A stretch of 31,752 nucleotides of DNA. Source: an uncultured Dialister sp. (GTDB lineage Bacteria; Bacillota; Negativicutes; Veillonellales; Dialisteraceae). The notes under the pieces were generated by a model. That model was not told the origin of the DNA. It was given only the letters and a program-made list of their open reading frames with translations, and did no database searches. The translations under genes were made by a program, and so were the position numbers. Every line of letters begins with the position of its first letter. Within the stretch, counting starts at the first letter, position 1. Location of the stretch: NCBI GenBank assembly GCA_900543165.1, contig UQQQ01000023.1:1-31752 (forward strand), written 5' to 3'. Below are positions 8,107 through 14,250 of the stretch, piece by piece.

Positions 8107-8697
8107 ATGGCAGAAAAATATAGAATCGTCATAGCAGATGATGAAGCGCTCATCTGCATGGATTTAAGGGAAATGCTCGAAGAAGCCGGACACACAGTCG
8201 TCGGCGTCGGTTCAGATGGGGTGGAGGCTTTGGATCTTGTCAAAGAAAAAAAGCCGGATCTCGTCATCCTCGATGTGAAAATGCCGCGCCTTGACGGCAT
8301 CCAGACAGCGAAGATGATCGCCCACGACAATGCGGCGCCCGTGGTCCTCCTGACGGCTTTCGGTGATGAAGACATCATAGAAAAGGCGAAAAAGTCCATG
8401 GTCTTCGGCTATGTCATGAAGCCTGTCGATGAGAGAAATCTGTTCCCCGCCATCCAGATCGCGGTATCTCAGTTCCGGCAGAAAAGCGAGATCGTGAATC
8501 GTGTGAAAGACATGGAGCGTGAATTCGCCGCCAGAAAGATCATCGACCGCGCCAAAGGGCTTCTGATGGACTACTACCATATCAGCGAAGAAGATGCTTA
8601 CCGCCGTATGCAGCAGAGCAGTATGAAACGCGGGATCGCCCTCGCTGATGTGGCACAGAAGATCGTCAAGGAGATCATGGCGCGAAAGAATAAATAG
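8107..8697 (+). CDS. ANTAR-domain response regulator (PdtaR/EutV-like transcription antiterminator)
   Basis: 196 aa. The receiver domain (1-120) has acidic pocket D11-D12, phospho-acceptor D56 (VILDVKMP), T83 and K105 (YVMKP). A coiled linker leads to a C-terminal ANTAR domain (about 127-190: AARKIIDRAKGLLMDYYHIS, then EEDAYRRMQQSS) with the usual aromatic and Ala/Ala-Lys signatures. Phosphorylated ANTAR regulators dimerise and bind paired hairpins in nascent mRNA to prevent termination. The partner is the kinase immediately upstream. I did not find a clear dual-hexaloop target in this window, so the regulated genes are probably elsewhere. Confidence 0.92.
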   Translation: MAEKYRIVIADDEALICMDLREMLEEAGHTVVGVGSDGVEALDLVKEKKPDLVILDVKMPRLDGIQTAKMIAHDNAAPVVLLTAFGDEDIIEKAKKSMVFGYVMKPVDERNLFPAIQIAVSQFRQKSEIVNRVKDMEREFAARKIIDRAKGLLMDYYHISEEDAYRRMQQSSMKRGIALADVAQKIVKEIMARKNK

Positions 8698-8752
8698 CGA
8701 TACATTCCAAGCCATCCATACCATTTTATGAGTTTCGAAAGGAGCGATTTTT

Positions 8753-9418
8753 ATGAAGTACACATTTTTCGGACATGCCTGCTTCCGTCTGGACACTGGC
8801 AAGGAGAAGCTGCTTTTTGATCCCTTCCTCACGGGAAATGGAGATGCCGCCGTATCTCCGAATCGGGTGAAATGCGACTACATCCTGCTTTCCCATGCGC
8901 ACAGCGATCATTTCGGTGACTCTGTAGAAATTGCCCGCCGCACGGGTGCCACGGTCGTCGCCATTCCTGAAGTCATCGGTCTTTTCCCGAAGACGGTCTT
9001 GAACTTTGCACCGATGAATTTAGGCGGCCAGTACAAGACAGACTTCGCTACGATCAAAATGGTACAGGCGCTGCACAGCTGCGGCGTGCCGGGCGGTATC
9101 CCATGCGGATTTATCATTTCTTTCAAAGAGGGACCGACCGTCTACTACGCAGGCGACACGGCGCTCTTTGGTGATATGAAGCTCTTCGGCGAGATGTATG
9201 ATATCGACTATGCCATCCTTCCGATCGGGGATAACTACACGATGGGGCCAAAGGATGCGCTCCTCGCTGCGAAATTCCTGAAAGCGAAACATGTGATTCC
9301 CCTTCACTACAATACATGGCCCGTCATCGCGCAGGATCCCGCTGCGTTTGCGGAAAAAGGCAGGGAAGAGGGCATCGATGTCATCGTCGTGAAGCCCGGA
9401 GAAAGTATCGAGCTGTAG
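8753..9418 (+). CDS. UPF0173 metal-dependent hydrolase (metallo-beta-lactamase fold)
   Basis: 221 aa. Belongs to the UlaG/YtkL-like branch of the metallo-beta-lactamase superfamily. The metal-binding motif H48-A-H50-S-D52-H53 lies in ILLSHAHSDHFGD. Further ligands are likely in YYAGDTALFGDM and in PLHYNTWPVI near the C-terminus. A gaaaggagcg site precedes the ATG. The physiological substrate of UPF0173 proteins is not established, and nothing in the neighbourhood resolves it. Confidence 0.9.
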   Translation: MKYTFFGHACFRLDTGKEKLLFDPFLTGNGDAAVSPNRVKCDYILLSHAHSDHFGDSVEIARRTGATVVAIPEVIGLFPKTVLNFAPMNLGGQYKTDFATIKMVQALHSCGVPGGIPCGFIISFKEGPTVYYAGDTALFGDMKLFGEMYDIDYAILPIGDNYTMGPKDALLAAKFLKAKHVIPLHYNTWPVIAQDPAAFAEKGREEGIDVIVVKPGESIEL

Positions 9419-9450
9419 GCTGCCGATGAAAATTACCGGCAGAAAAAAGA

Positions 9451-9491
9451 GGAAGGCGGATTCTATCCCGATGAGATGGGATTCGCTTTCC
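9451..9491. other. Inverted repeat between the UPF0173 gene and the next gene
   Basis: ggaaggcggatt (9451-9462) pairs with gattcgctttcc (9480-9491) over 12 positions including G-U pairs. A ctgccg/cggcag pair precedes it at 9420-9441. No T-run follows, so a terminator call is not justified. Confidence 0.4.
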
Positions 9492-9509
9492 ACGGTATGA
9501 GGAGTATAC

Positions 9510-10115
9510 ATGACAAATAAGGAAGAAAAATTCTGGGGCGCCGTTCGTGCGTCTGAAAAAGACTGGCAGGCAGCTTCTGATCTTTTGACAGTCCTGTGGA
9601 CAAAGGACATGTCGCCGGAGACATACAGCGCATTTCTCACCGCCTTTCGTCATATGGCAGTCCTTCAAGAGGAGATGACGCTGAAGCTCTCCAAGACATG
9701 GAAAGGAAGCCGCCAGTCGTATGCGGAGGCTTTTCTGCTAGAAGCCGCGAAGGCTTTCGACGTGCTGAAAGAGATCGGACGCCATGCTCTGCTGCGGAAT
9801 GACCTACCCGTACCGGAGGAAATCCTTGCTCTCGTGGAGCTCTCCGGCGGGGCAGCCACAGAATGGCAGAAGGTCCTCCGCTATATGGAAGATACGGAGG
9901 GAAACCGTTTGAAGATGGAAGCGCGCCTGCATCGCATCGCTTCCTATCAGGAACGCGGGGAGAAGGAGAGCTTTGCACTTCTTCGTTTCCTGTACAACGG
10001 AGAAGATGCCGTCGCTCTCATCTACTGGAAGGATGCCGTGACGGATCTCTCCCGTTTCCTCTCTGCCGTGAATCGAAAAGCAGAGCTTCTGCAGCGGCTC
10101 ATCGAAGAGGCATAA
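9510..10115 (+). CDS. Unrecognised helical protein
   Basis: 201 aa, starting MTNKEEKFWGAVRASEKDWQ with atgaggag just upstream. The composition is strongly helix-forming (many Glu, Lys, Leu, Ala; few Gly or Pro). There is no signal peptide, no membrane segment and no cysteine. Near residues 75-95 and 130-175 the Leu/Ala spacing suggests amphipathic helices, so a helical bundle is likely. I recognise no family. It follows the UPF0173 gene by 91 bases and its reading frame has the same codon character as its neighbours, so I consider it a real lineage-specific gene of unknown function. Confidence 0.7.
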   Translation: MTNKEEKFWGAVRASEKDWQAASDLLTVLWTKDMSPETYSAFLTAFRHMAVLQEEMTLKLSKTWKGSRQSYAEAFLLEAAKAFDVLKEIGRHALLRNDLPVPEEILALVELSGGAATEWQKVLRYMEDTEGNRLKMEARLHRIASYQERGEKESFALLRFLYNGEDAVALIYWKDAVTDLSRFLSAVNRKAELLQRLIEEA

Positions 10116-10238
10116 GCACAGCAGGGCGCGGATCCCATGCCAAACGAAAGACCGCCCCTGCCATTTGCCCCTTTTTGCAGATAGTCCCTTTAATATTTCA
10201 AGTTTCGATGCTTCCCACTGGAAATTTCTCAAATATCA

Positions 10239-10246
10239 TGTATAAT
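10239..10246 (+). promoter_or_regulatory. Promoter -10 of the small-peptide unit
   Basis: TGTATAAT with a perfect TATAAT at 10241-10246. Transcription would begin near 10252-10254, only a few bases ahead of the GGAGG at 10257-10261. The -35 region is not obvious. Confidence 0.55.
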
Positions 10247-10268
10247 AGAAGTACATGGAGGAAATGCC

Positions 10269-10337
10269 ATGCAGCAGAGTTGTTCTGCTTGTCCAATTGA
10301 TGATTATTTCCCTGATTATCAATTCGGCTGCGTCTGA
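10269..10337 (+). CDS. Putative 22-residue Cys-containing peptide in its own transcription unit
   Basis: A short open frame, ATG at 10269 to TGA at 10335-10337, with a textbook GGAGG seven bases before the start. The product begins MQQSCSACPIDD and ends DYQFGCV, with Cys at 5, 8 and 21, four Asp, two Tyr and no Lys or Arg, so it is short, acidic and Cys/aromatic-rich. It is framed by a -10 about 25 bases upstream and an intrinsic terminator 32 bases after the stop, giving a predicted RNA of about 140 bases. folP follows with its own -10. It could be a microprotein, a secreted or modified peptide, a metal-binding peptide, or the leader of a regulatory RNA. I recognise no family. Confidence 0.5.
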   Translation: MQQSCSACPIDDYFPDYQFGCV

Positions 10338-10368
10338 ATCATACTCCTCAATGATTCGTTCGCACAGG

Positions 10369-10391
10369 AAAGCGGCTTACGCCGCTTTTTT
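10369..10391 (+). terminator. Intrinsic terminator of the small-peptide unit
   Basis: aaagcggc (10369-10376) pairs with gccgcttt (10381-10388) around loop ttac and is followed by a T-run to 10391. It separates the short upstream unit from the folP promoter, or could act as an attenuator if transcription reads through. Confidence 0.85.
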
Positions 10392-10403
10392 GTTGCCCTT
10401 TTA

Positions 10404-10412
10404 TGGTATAAT
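10404..10412 (+). promoter_or_regulatory. Extended -10 promoter of folP
   Basis: TGGTATAAT, an extended -10, directly after the preceding terminator and about 55 bases before the folP start. No matching -35 is seen. The same nonamer precedes recJ at 11851-11859. Confidence 0.6.
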
Positions 10413-10467
10413 TTGAAAAACATGCAGCAGCCGTTTCCCTTGTTTTTTAATGCAAAAGGAGAGACCT

Positions 10468-11316
10468 ATGACCAGACCGGTGCGCAATTACAAATGGAAG
10501 GATGGGAAAACGCTTTTCTTAGGAGACGTTTCCCTTGTCATGGGGATTCTGAACGTGACCCCGGACTCCTTCTCCGACGGAGGCCTATGGAATACCAAAG
10601 AACATGCGATGTCTCATATGAAAGACATGGTGGCAGACGGCGCTGCCATTATCGATGTCGGTGCCGAGTCGACAAGGCCGGGACACACGGAGCTGACGGC
10701 AGAGGAAGAGACGGCGCGCCTCATGCAGCTCTTGCCCGAGCTTCTTTCGCGATGCAGCGTACCGATCTCCATCGACTCCTACCACTATGAGACGATGGAA
10801 AAAGCCCTGTCCGCCGGAGCGCACATGGTGAATGATGTCTGGGGCTTCCAGTACGATGACGGCAGCATGGCCCGCGTGGCGGCAGACTATGGCGTCCCTG
10901 CTATCCTGATGCACAACCAGAATGGCACTGTGTACACGGGAGATATCATCTCCTCGATGAAGTCCTTCTTCGACCGGACACTTTCCATCGCGATCGCCGC
11001 CGGTGTGAAGGAAGAGAAAATCATCCTGGATCCGGGCATCGGCTTCGGAAAGACCGGCGAGCAGAATATGGAAGTGCTCGCCCGCCTGGATGAACTCACA
11101 CAGGCATACCCGTATCCATGGCTTCTCGGCGTCAGCCGCAAGCGGTTCATCGGCACGATCCTTGACCTTCCGGCGGAAGAAAGAGATGAGGGGACAGCCG
11201 CCGTGAACCTTTGGGGCATCGAAAAGGGCTGTACCCTCTTCCGCATCCATGATGTAAAGACGACGGCGAGAGAAGTGAAGATGTGGGATGCCCTCAGAAA
11301 GCAGACGGTCATCTAG
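10468..11316 (+). CDS. folP: Dihydropteroate synthase
   Basis: Condenses p-aminobenzoate with the pterin pyrophosphate to make dihydropteroate in folate biosynthesis; the sulfonamide target. Motifs: MGILNVTPDSFSDGG near the N-terminus, GAAIIDVGAESTRPG, LDPGIGFGKTGEQN and LGVSRKRFIG. I use the ATG at 10468 (282 aa), with aaaaggaga upstream. The frame is open to an ATG at 10450, but that start would lie before the ribosome site. It stands alone here, without other folate genes. The gene upstream is the small-peptide unit, and downstream is a 700-base spacer. Confidence 0.97.
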   Translation: MTRPVRNYKWKDGKTLFLGDVSLVMGILNVTPDSFSDGGLWNTKEHAMSHMKDMVADGAAIIDVGAESTRPGHTELTAEEETARLMQLLPELLSRCSVPISIDSYHYETMEKALSAGAHMVNDVWGFQYDDGSMARVAADYGVPAILMHNQNGTVYTGDIISSMKSFFDRTLSIAIAAGVKEEKIILDPGIGFGKTGEQNMEVLARLDELTQAYPYPWLLGVSRKRFIGTILDLPAEERDEGTAAVNLWGIEKGCTLFRIHDVKTTAREVKMWDALRKQTVI

Positions 11317-11331
11317 GGAAATATGCTGTCA

Positions 11332-11536
11332 GGTTCAACGGGTTCTATAAGTTCAGAAGGTTCAAGGTTCAGGGTTAGCCCCTTGGGCATGCCGTCCTTT
11401 GATTGCGTACGAAAGAGGTTCAGCAGGTTCTATAGGTTCTATAGGTTCTATAGGTTCAACGGAGGGTGGTGCCCGAAGATGGCATTTTAGTCACTAGTCA
11501 CAAGTCACTAGTCACTCGAGGCTCCTAATCCCTAGC
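11332..11536. repeat. Mosaic intergenic repeat, long copy B
   Basis: Contains GGTTCAA-type heptamers (11359-11375), a unit with cctttgattgcgtacgaaagagg, three consecutive ttctatagg repeats (about 11428-11455), gtggtgcccgaagatggca, then tagtcac/aagtcac heptamers (11488-11516) and ctcctaatccctag. The block is repeated in inverted orientation at 16650-16774. The whole 11317-12017 spacer (about 700 bases) holds repeats, a terminator and the recJ promoter; I see no credible gene in it. Confidence 0.8.
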
Positions 11537-11561
11537 CACTTATCCCTGCTTTCAAACTTCA

Positions 11562-11612
11562 AGGTTGTGGTGGCGGCTCCGCCGCAATTTTTTAATGGGC
11601 GATGCCCGAAGG
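11562..11612. repeat. GCGGC-hairpin repeat unit, copy 1
   Basis: Reads ggttgtggtggcggctccgc and ends gggcgatgcccgaag, with a self-complementary ggcggc-tcc-gccgc core. It has the same order and orientation as 31697-31752 and is inverted relative to 28838-28902. Confidence 0.75.
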
Positions 11613-11678
11613 TCGGCGGGGAGCAGGTTTCCCGTTTAGGATTTCCTATCATCGTCTATTTGACCGCGAACGGAAAAA

Positions 11679-11703
11679 ATCCCTCGACTTCGCTCGGGAT
11701 GAC
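11679..11703. repeat. Dispersed 'tcgagcgaagtcgag' palindromic element, inverted copy
   Basis: Reads atccctcgacttcgctcggg then atgac. Its complement closely matches gtcatttcgagcgaagtcga at 28575-28600. The core ctcgacttcgctcg is a short imperfect palindrome. Elements of this sequence type are common between genes in several unrelated bacterial groups, from general knowledge. Confidence 0.65.
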
Positions 11704-11782
11704 GTTACCGGAAATCCCAGTCACTAGTCACAAGCCACTTGAGGTTCCTGAAGTGATCATTGTGATCATCTCATCCATAAAG

Positions 11783-11808
11783 AAAAGAGCGCTTTGGCGC
11801 TCTTTTTT
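11783..11808. terminator. Bidirectional-looking intrinsic terminator upstream of recJ
   Basis: aaaagagcgc-ttt-ggcgctctttttt: a six-base gagcgc stem extended by A-T pairs, with a T-run at 11803-11808. It ends transcription coming from the folP side before the recJ promoter. Confidence 0.8.
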
Positions 11809-11850
11809 AATTGAGAATGATAATACAGCATAGCTATTGAGAATCAAAAA

Positions 11851-11859
11851 TGGTATAAT
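11851..11859 (+). promoter_or_regulatory. Extended -10 promoter of recJ
   Basis: TGGTATAAT, identical to the nonamer before folP. The predicted leader to the recJ start is about 150 bases; apart from weak reading frames I see no defined element in it. Confidence 0.55.
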
Positions 11860-12017
11860 TGTTGCAAATTACATCTTTTACGGACGATGGATGGATGATC
11901 GAGAACATATCACAGACATGATAGCAAAACTGCACAGCAGAAGGACGCACCCGGTATTTTGTAAGACCGGAAAGACGCGTACATCAAAGCTTCCATCCAT
12001 CTCCAGAAATCGAGGGC

Positions 12018-14015
12018 ATGATGACACAAGGACGAACCGCCTGCCGCTGGCATATCCGGGCAGGCGAAAACGAAACAAAAGAGATCCCTGCGTTTTTCCG
12101 CAGGCATTCGGTCACAGATGGTCTTGCGCGTATCCTGATGCGGCGCGGACTGGATACAGAAGAAAAATTATCCCATTTTTTATACGATGACCTGTCGGAT
12201 CTGTCAGATCCTTTCTTGATGAAGGGGATGAAGGAGGGCGTCACCCGTCTTCTTTCTGCGATTGATCGCAAAGAGAAGATCGTAGTCTACGGAGACTATG
12301 ACGTAGACGGCATCACATCGACTTCGATCCTCGTGCGCTGTCTGAAGGGCATGGGCGCGGATGTCGGATATTACATCCCCCGGAGAGAAACGGAAGGATA
12401 TGGGCTGAATGAGAAGGCTTTGATTTCCCTCCGAAAAGAGGGCTATACGCTCCTCATCACGGTGGACTGCGGGATCAGCTCAGCGGAGCTGATCGCAAGG
12501 AAACCCGAGGGGCTGGATATCATCGTGACTGACCATCACACACCGCCCGAGCAGCTGCCGGCATGCATCGCCGTGATCAATCCGCACCAGAAGGACTGCC
12601 CGTATCCGTACAAGGAGCTGGCAGGCTGCGGCGTCGCTTTCATGGTGGCCAGAGCATTGCATCTGGCGCGGGACGGGGCTGATTTCACAGACAATGTAGA
12701 GCTCGCCGCACTAGGGACGATCGCAGACGTAGTATCCCTTACCGGGGAAAACCGCATCTTGGTACGCGAGGGGATGAAGCGTTTCCTCACGACCTCCATC
12801 AAAGGACTTTCCTCGCTCCTGATCGCATCCGGCATCGTCCATGAGGATACGAAAGCGATCACGCATGCGGATCAGGTATCCTTCGGTCTGGCGCCCCGTC
12901 TGAATGCGGCCGGACGCATCGCGCACGCCAGAGAAGGCGTACAGCTGATGACGACCGAGTCCAGTGAAGAAGCGGAGCGCCTCGCGAGCCAGCTCTGCGA
13001 TACGAATGTGACGCGCCAGCAGATCGAGCGGAATATCTTCGAGGAAGCGCAGAAGCGCATCGCTGAGCTCCATATCGAAAAGGATATGGCCCTTGTCGTG
13101 GACGGGAAGGACTGGCACCCCGGCGTCATCGGGATCGTGGCGTCGCGCATCTTGGAAATCTACCATCGTCCGGTACTGGTGCTGACAGTCCGAGACGGAG
13201 TCGGGAAGGGCTCCTGTCGCTCCATTCCTGCTTTCAATATCTATGAAGCCCTGGCGGCTCAGAAGGATCTCTTGCTCCAGTATGGCGGACACAAAATGGC
13301 AGCCGGCTTTTCTATCGAGGCAGACAAGATCCCCGAATTTCGAAAACGGCTCAATGCCTATGCGAAAGCAAGGCTCACTCCCGAAGACTGTATCCCTGTC
13401 CTTGAGGTAGAGGAGTGCCTGCCGCTCTCCGATGTATCCATCGATTTCATTCACTCGCTCGACCTTTTAGAGCCCTGCGGCTGTGACAATCCGAAGCCCA
13501 TCTTTGCCACGCGGCAGGCTTTCGTGGAAACGGCGCGCCGCATCGGACAGGACAGACGGCATTTCAAATGCCAGCTGTCGGCCGGGAAGGAGCTTATCGA
13601 TGCGATCTTCTGGGGCGTGGGGGATATCGATCCCTGCCGCGCAGGGGATGTGGTCGATCTTGTTTTCGAACCGGAAGTCCATGAATGGTATGGCGAGCAT
13701 GTGCAGCTCATCTGCCGCGATATCCGAGAGGAAAATGAGAAGCTGCTCTCCCGCGATCTGCTGGTAGAGATCTACAAGAAGCTCACCGTTTTCCTGAAGG
13801 ACCAGCCACGACCTGTGAAGGAGGTACAGAGCTGCCTCATGACGCAGGGCGGCTTCGAAAAAGTCAGCCTCAGCATGGGACTTGCCGTTTTTGAAGAGCT
13901 TGCGCTCCTCTCACGCTTTTCCAGAAACGGGGAAGAATTTTACCAGCGCCGTATCGCAACGAAAAAGCTGGATCTCATGGAGTCTGAAGTATATAGGAAG
14001 CATAGAATGTTTTAG
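12018..14015 (+). CDS. recJ: Single-stranded-DNA-specific exonuclease RecJ
   Basis: 5'-3' exonuclease on single-stranded DNA, used in recombination and mismatch or base-excision repair. It is a DHH-superfamily phosphoesterase. Visible: VVYGDYDVDGITSTSIL (motif I), LLITVDCGISS, VTDHHTPPEQLP (the DHH motif), LGTIADVVSL, and LNAAGRIAHAREGVQLM. The DHHA1 motif is QYGGHKMAAGFSIE. An OB-fold region follows, and about 90 C-terminal residues are typical of longer Firmicutes RecJ. Length 665 aa. The start is the first of two tandem ATGs (12018 or 12021) with a weak gaggg upstream. No overlap with a neighbour; spacers on both sides contain repeats or hairpins. Confidence 0.95.
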   Translation: MMTQGRTACRWHIRAGENETKEIPAFFRRHSVTDGLARILMRRGLDTEEKLSHFLYDDLSDLSDPFLMKGMKEGVTRLLSAIDRKEKIVVYGDYDVDGITSTSILVRCLKGMGADVGYYIPRRETEGYGLNEKALISLRKEGYTLLITVDCGISSAELIARKPEGLDIIVTDHHTPPEQLPACIAVINPHQKDCPYPYKELAGCGVAFMVARALHLARDGADFTDNVELAALGTIADVVSLTGENRILVREGMKRFLTTSIKGLSSLLIASGIVHEDTKAITHADQVSFGLAPRLNAAGRIAHAREGVQLMTTESSEEAERLASQLCDTNVTRQQIERNIFEEAQKRIAELHIEKDMALVVDGKDWHPGVIGIVASRILEIYHRPVLVLTVRDGVGKGSCRSIPAFNIYEALAAQKDLLLQYGGHKMAAGFSIEADKIPEFRKRLNAYAKARLTPEDCIPVLEVEECLPLSDVSIDFIHSLDLLEPCGCDNPKPIFATRQAFVETARRIGQDRRHFKCQLSAGKELIDAIFWGVGDIDPCRAGDVVDLVFEPEVHEWYGEHVQLICRDIREENEKLLSRDLLVEIYKKLTVFLKDQPRPVKEVQSCLMTQGGFEKVSLSMGLAVFEELALLSRFSRNGEEFYQRRIATKKLDLMESEVYRKHRMF

Positions 14016-14158
14016 GTCTCAGGTCGTGACAGCTTCGCCGTGGATCCTTCGGGATGCCTGAAGATATCCTCTCACTTTACCAGTCACGCCTGATACCGGC
14101 TCTCCTTTCACGGGTGATGATACACCTCCATTCCTTGGAACGTAGAAATCAGAGAGCG

Positions 14159-14196
14159 GGCAGTGCCATTTTCATGAGAGAGCTTCCGGCACTGCC
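14159..14196 (+). other. Hairpin in the 235-base spacer before rel
   Basis: ggcagtgcc and ggcactgcc form a perfect 9-bp stem around a 20-base loop, about 55 bases before the rel start, followed by tttcgg. The rest of 14016-14250 holds only repeat remnants (cagcttcgccgtggatcctt). It could be a leader structure for rel or a weak terminator after recJ. Confidence 0.4.
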
Positions 14197-14250
14197 TTTC
14201 GGAGCTTGCACCCGAAGTCCTTAATTTTGATGCTGTAAGGAGGCACTGCT

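Noticed and set aside
10255..10416. Longer frame from an ATG at 10255 through the terminator (about 53 residues with a hydrophobic stretch)
   Set aside because: Its ATG overlaps the Shine-Dalgarno of the 22-residue frame and it would have to be translated through an intrinsic terminator hairpin.
10239..10467. Tetrahydrofolate riboswitch ahead of folP
   Set aside because: The conserved THF-aptamer core cannot be recognised, and the region is better explained by a short coding unit plus terminator and a second promoter.
10450..10467. Upstream start for folP
   Set aside because: It lies before the ribosome binding site aaaaggaga; the ATG at 10468 has correct spacing and matches the family N-terminus.
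10413..10790. 125-codon + strand frame overlapping the folP start
   Set aside because: Runs into folP in another frame, has no ribosome site, and turns Arg/His-rich where folP is coding.
11401..11520. CRISPR-like periodic repeats
   Set aside because: The repeated units are 7-9 bases, tandem without spacers, and no cas gene is present.
11567..11833. 88-codon frame in the folP-recJ spacer
   Set aside because: Made of repeat modules and crosses a terminator; no ribosome site.
11837..12190. 117-codon frame before and inside recJ
   Set aside because: It starts upstream of the recJ -10 and overlaps recJ in the wrong frame with an Arg-rich shadow composition.
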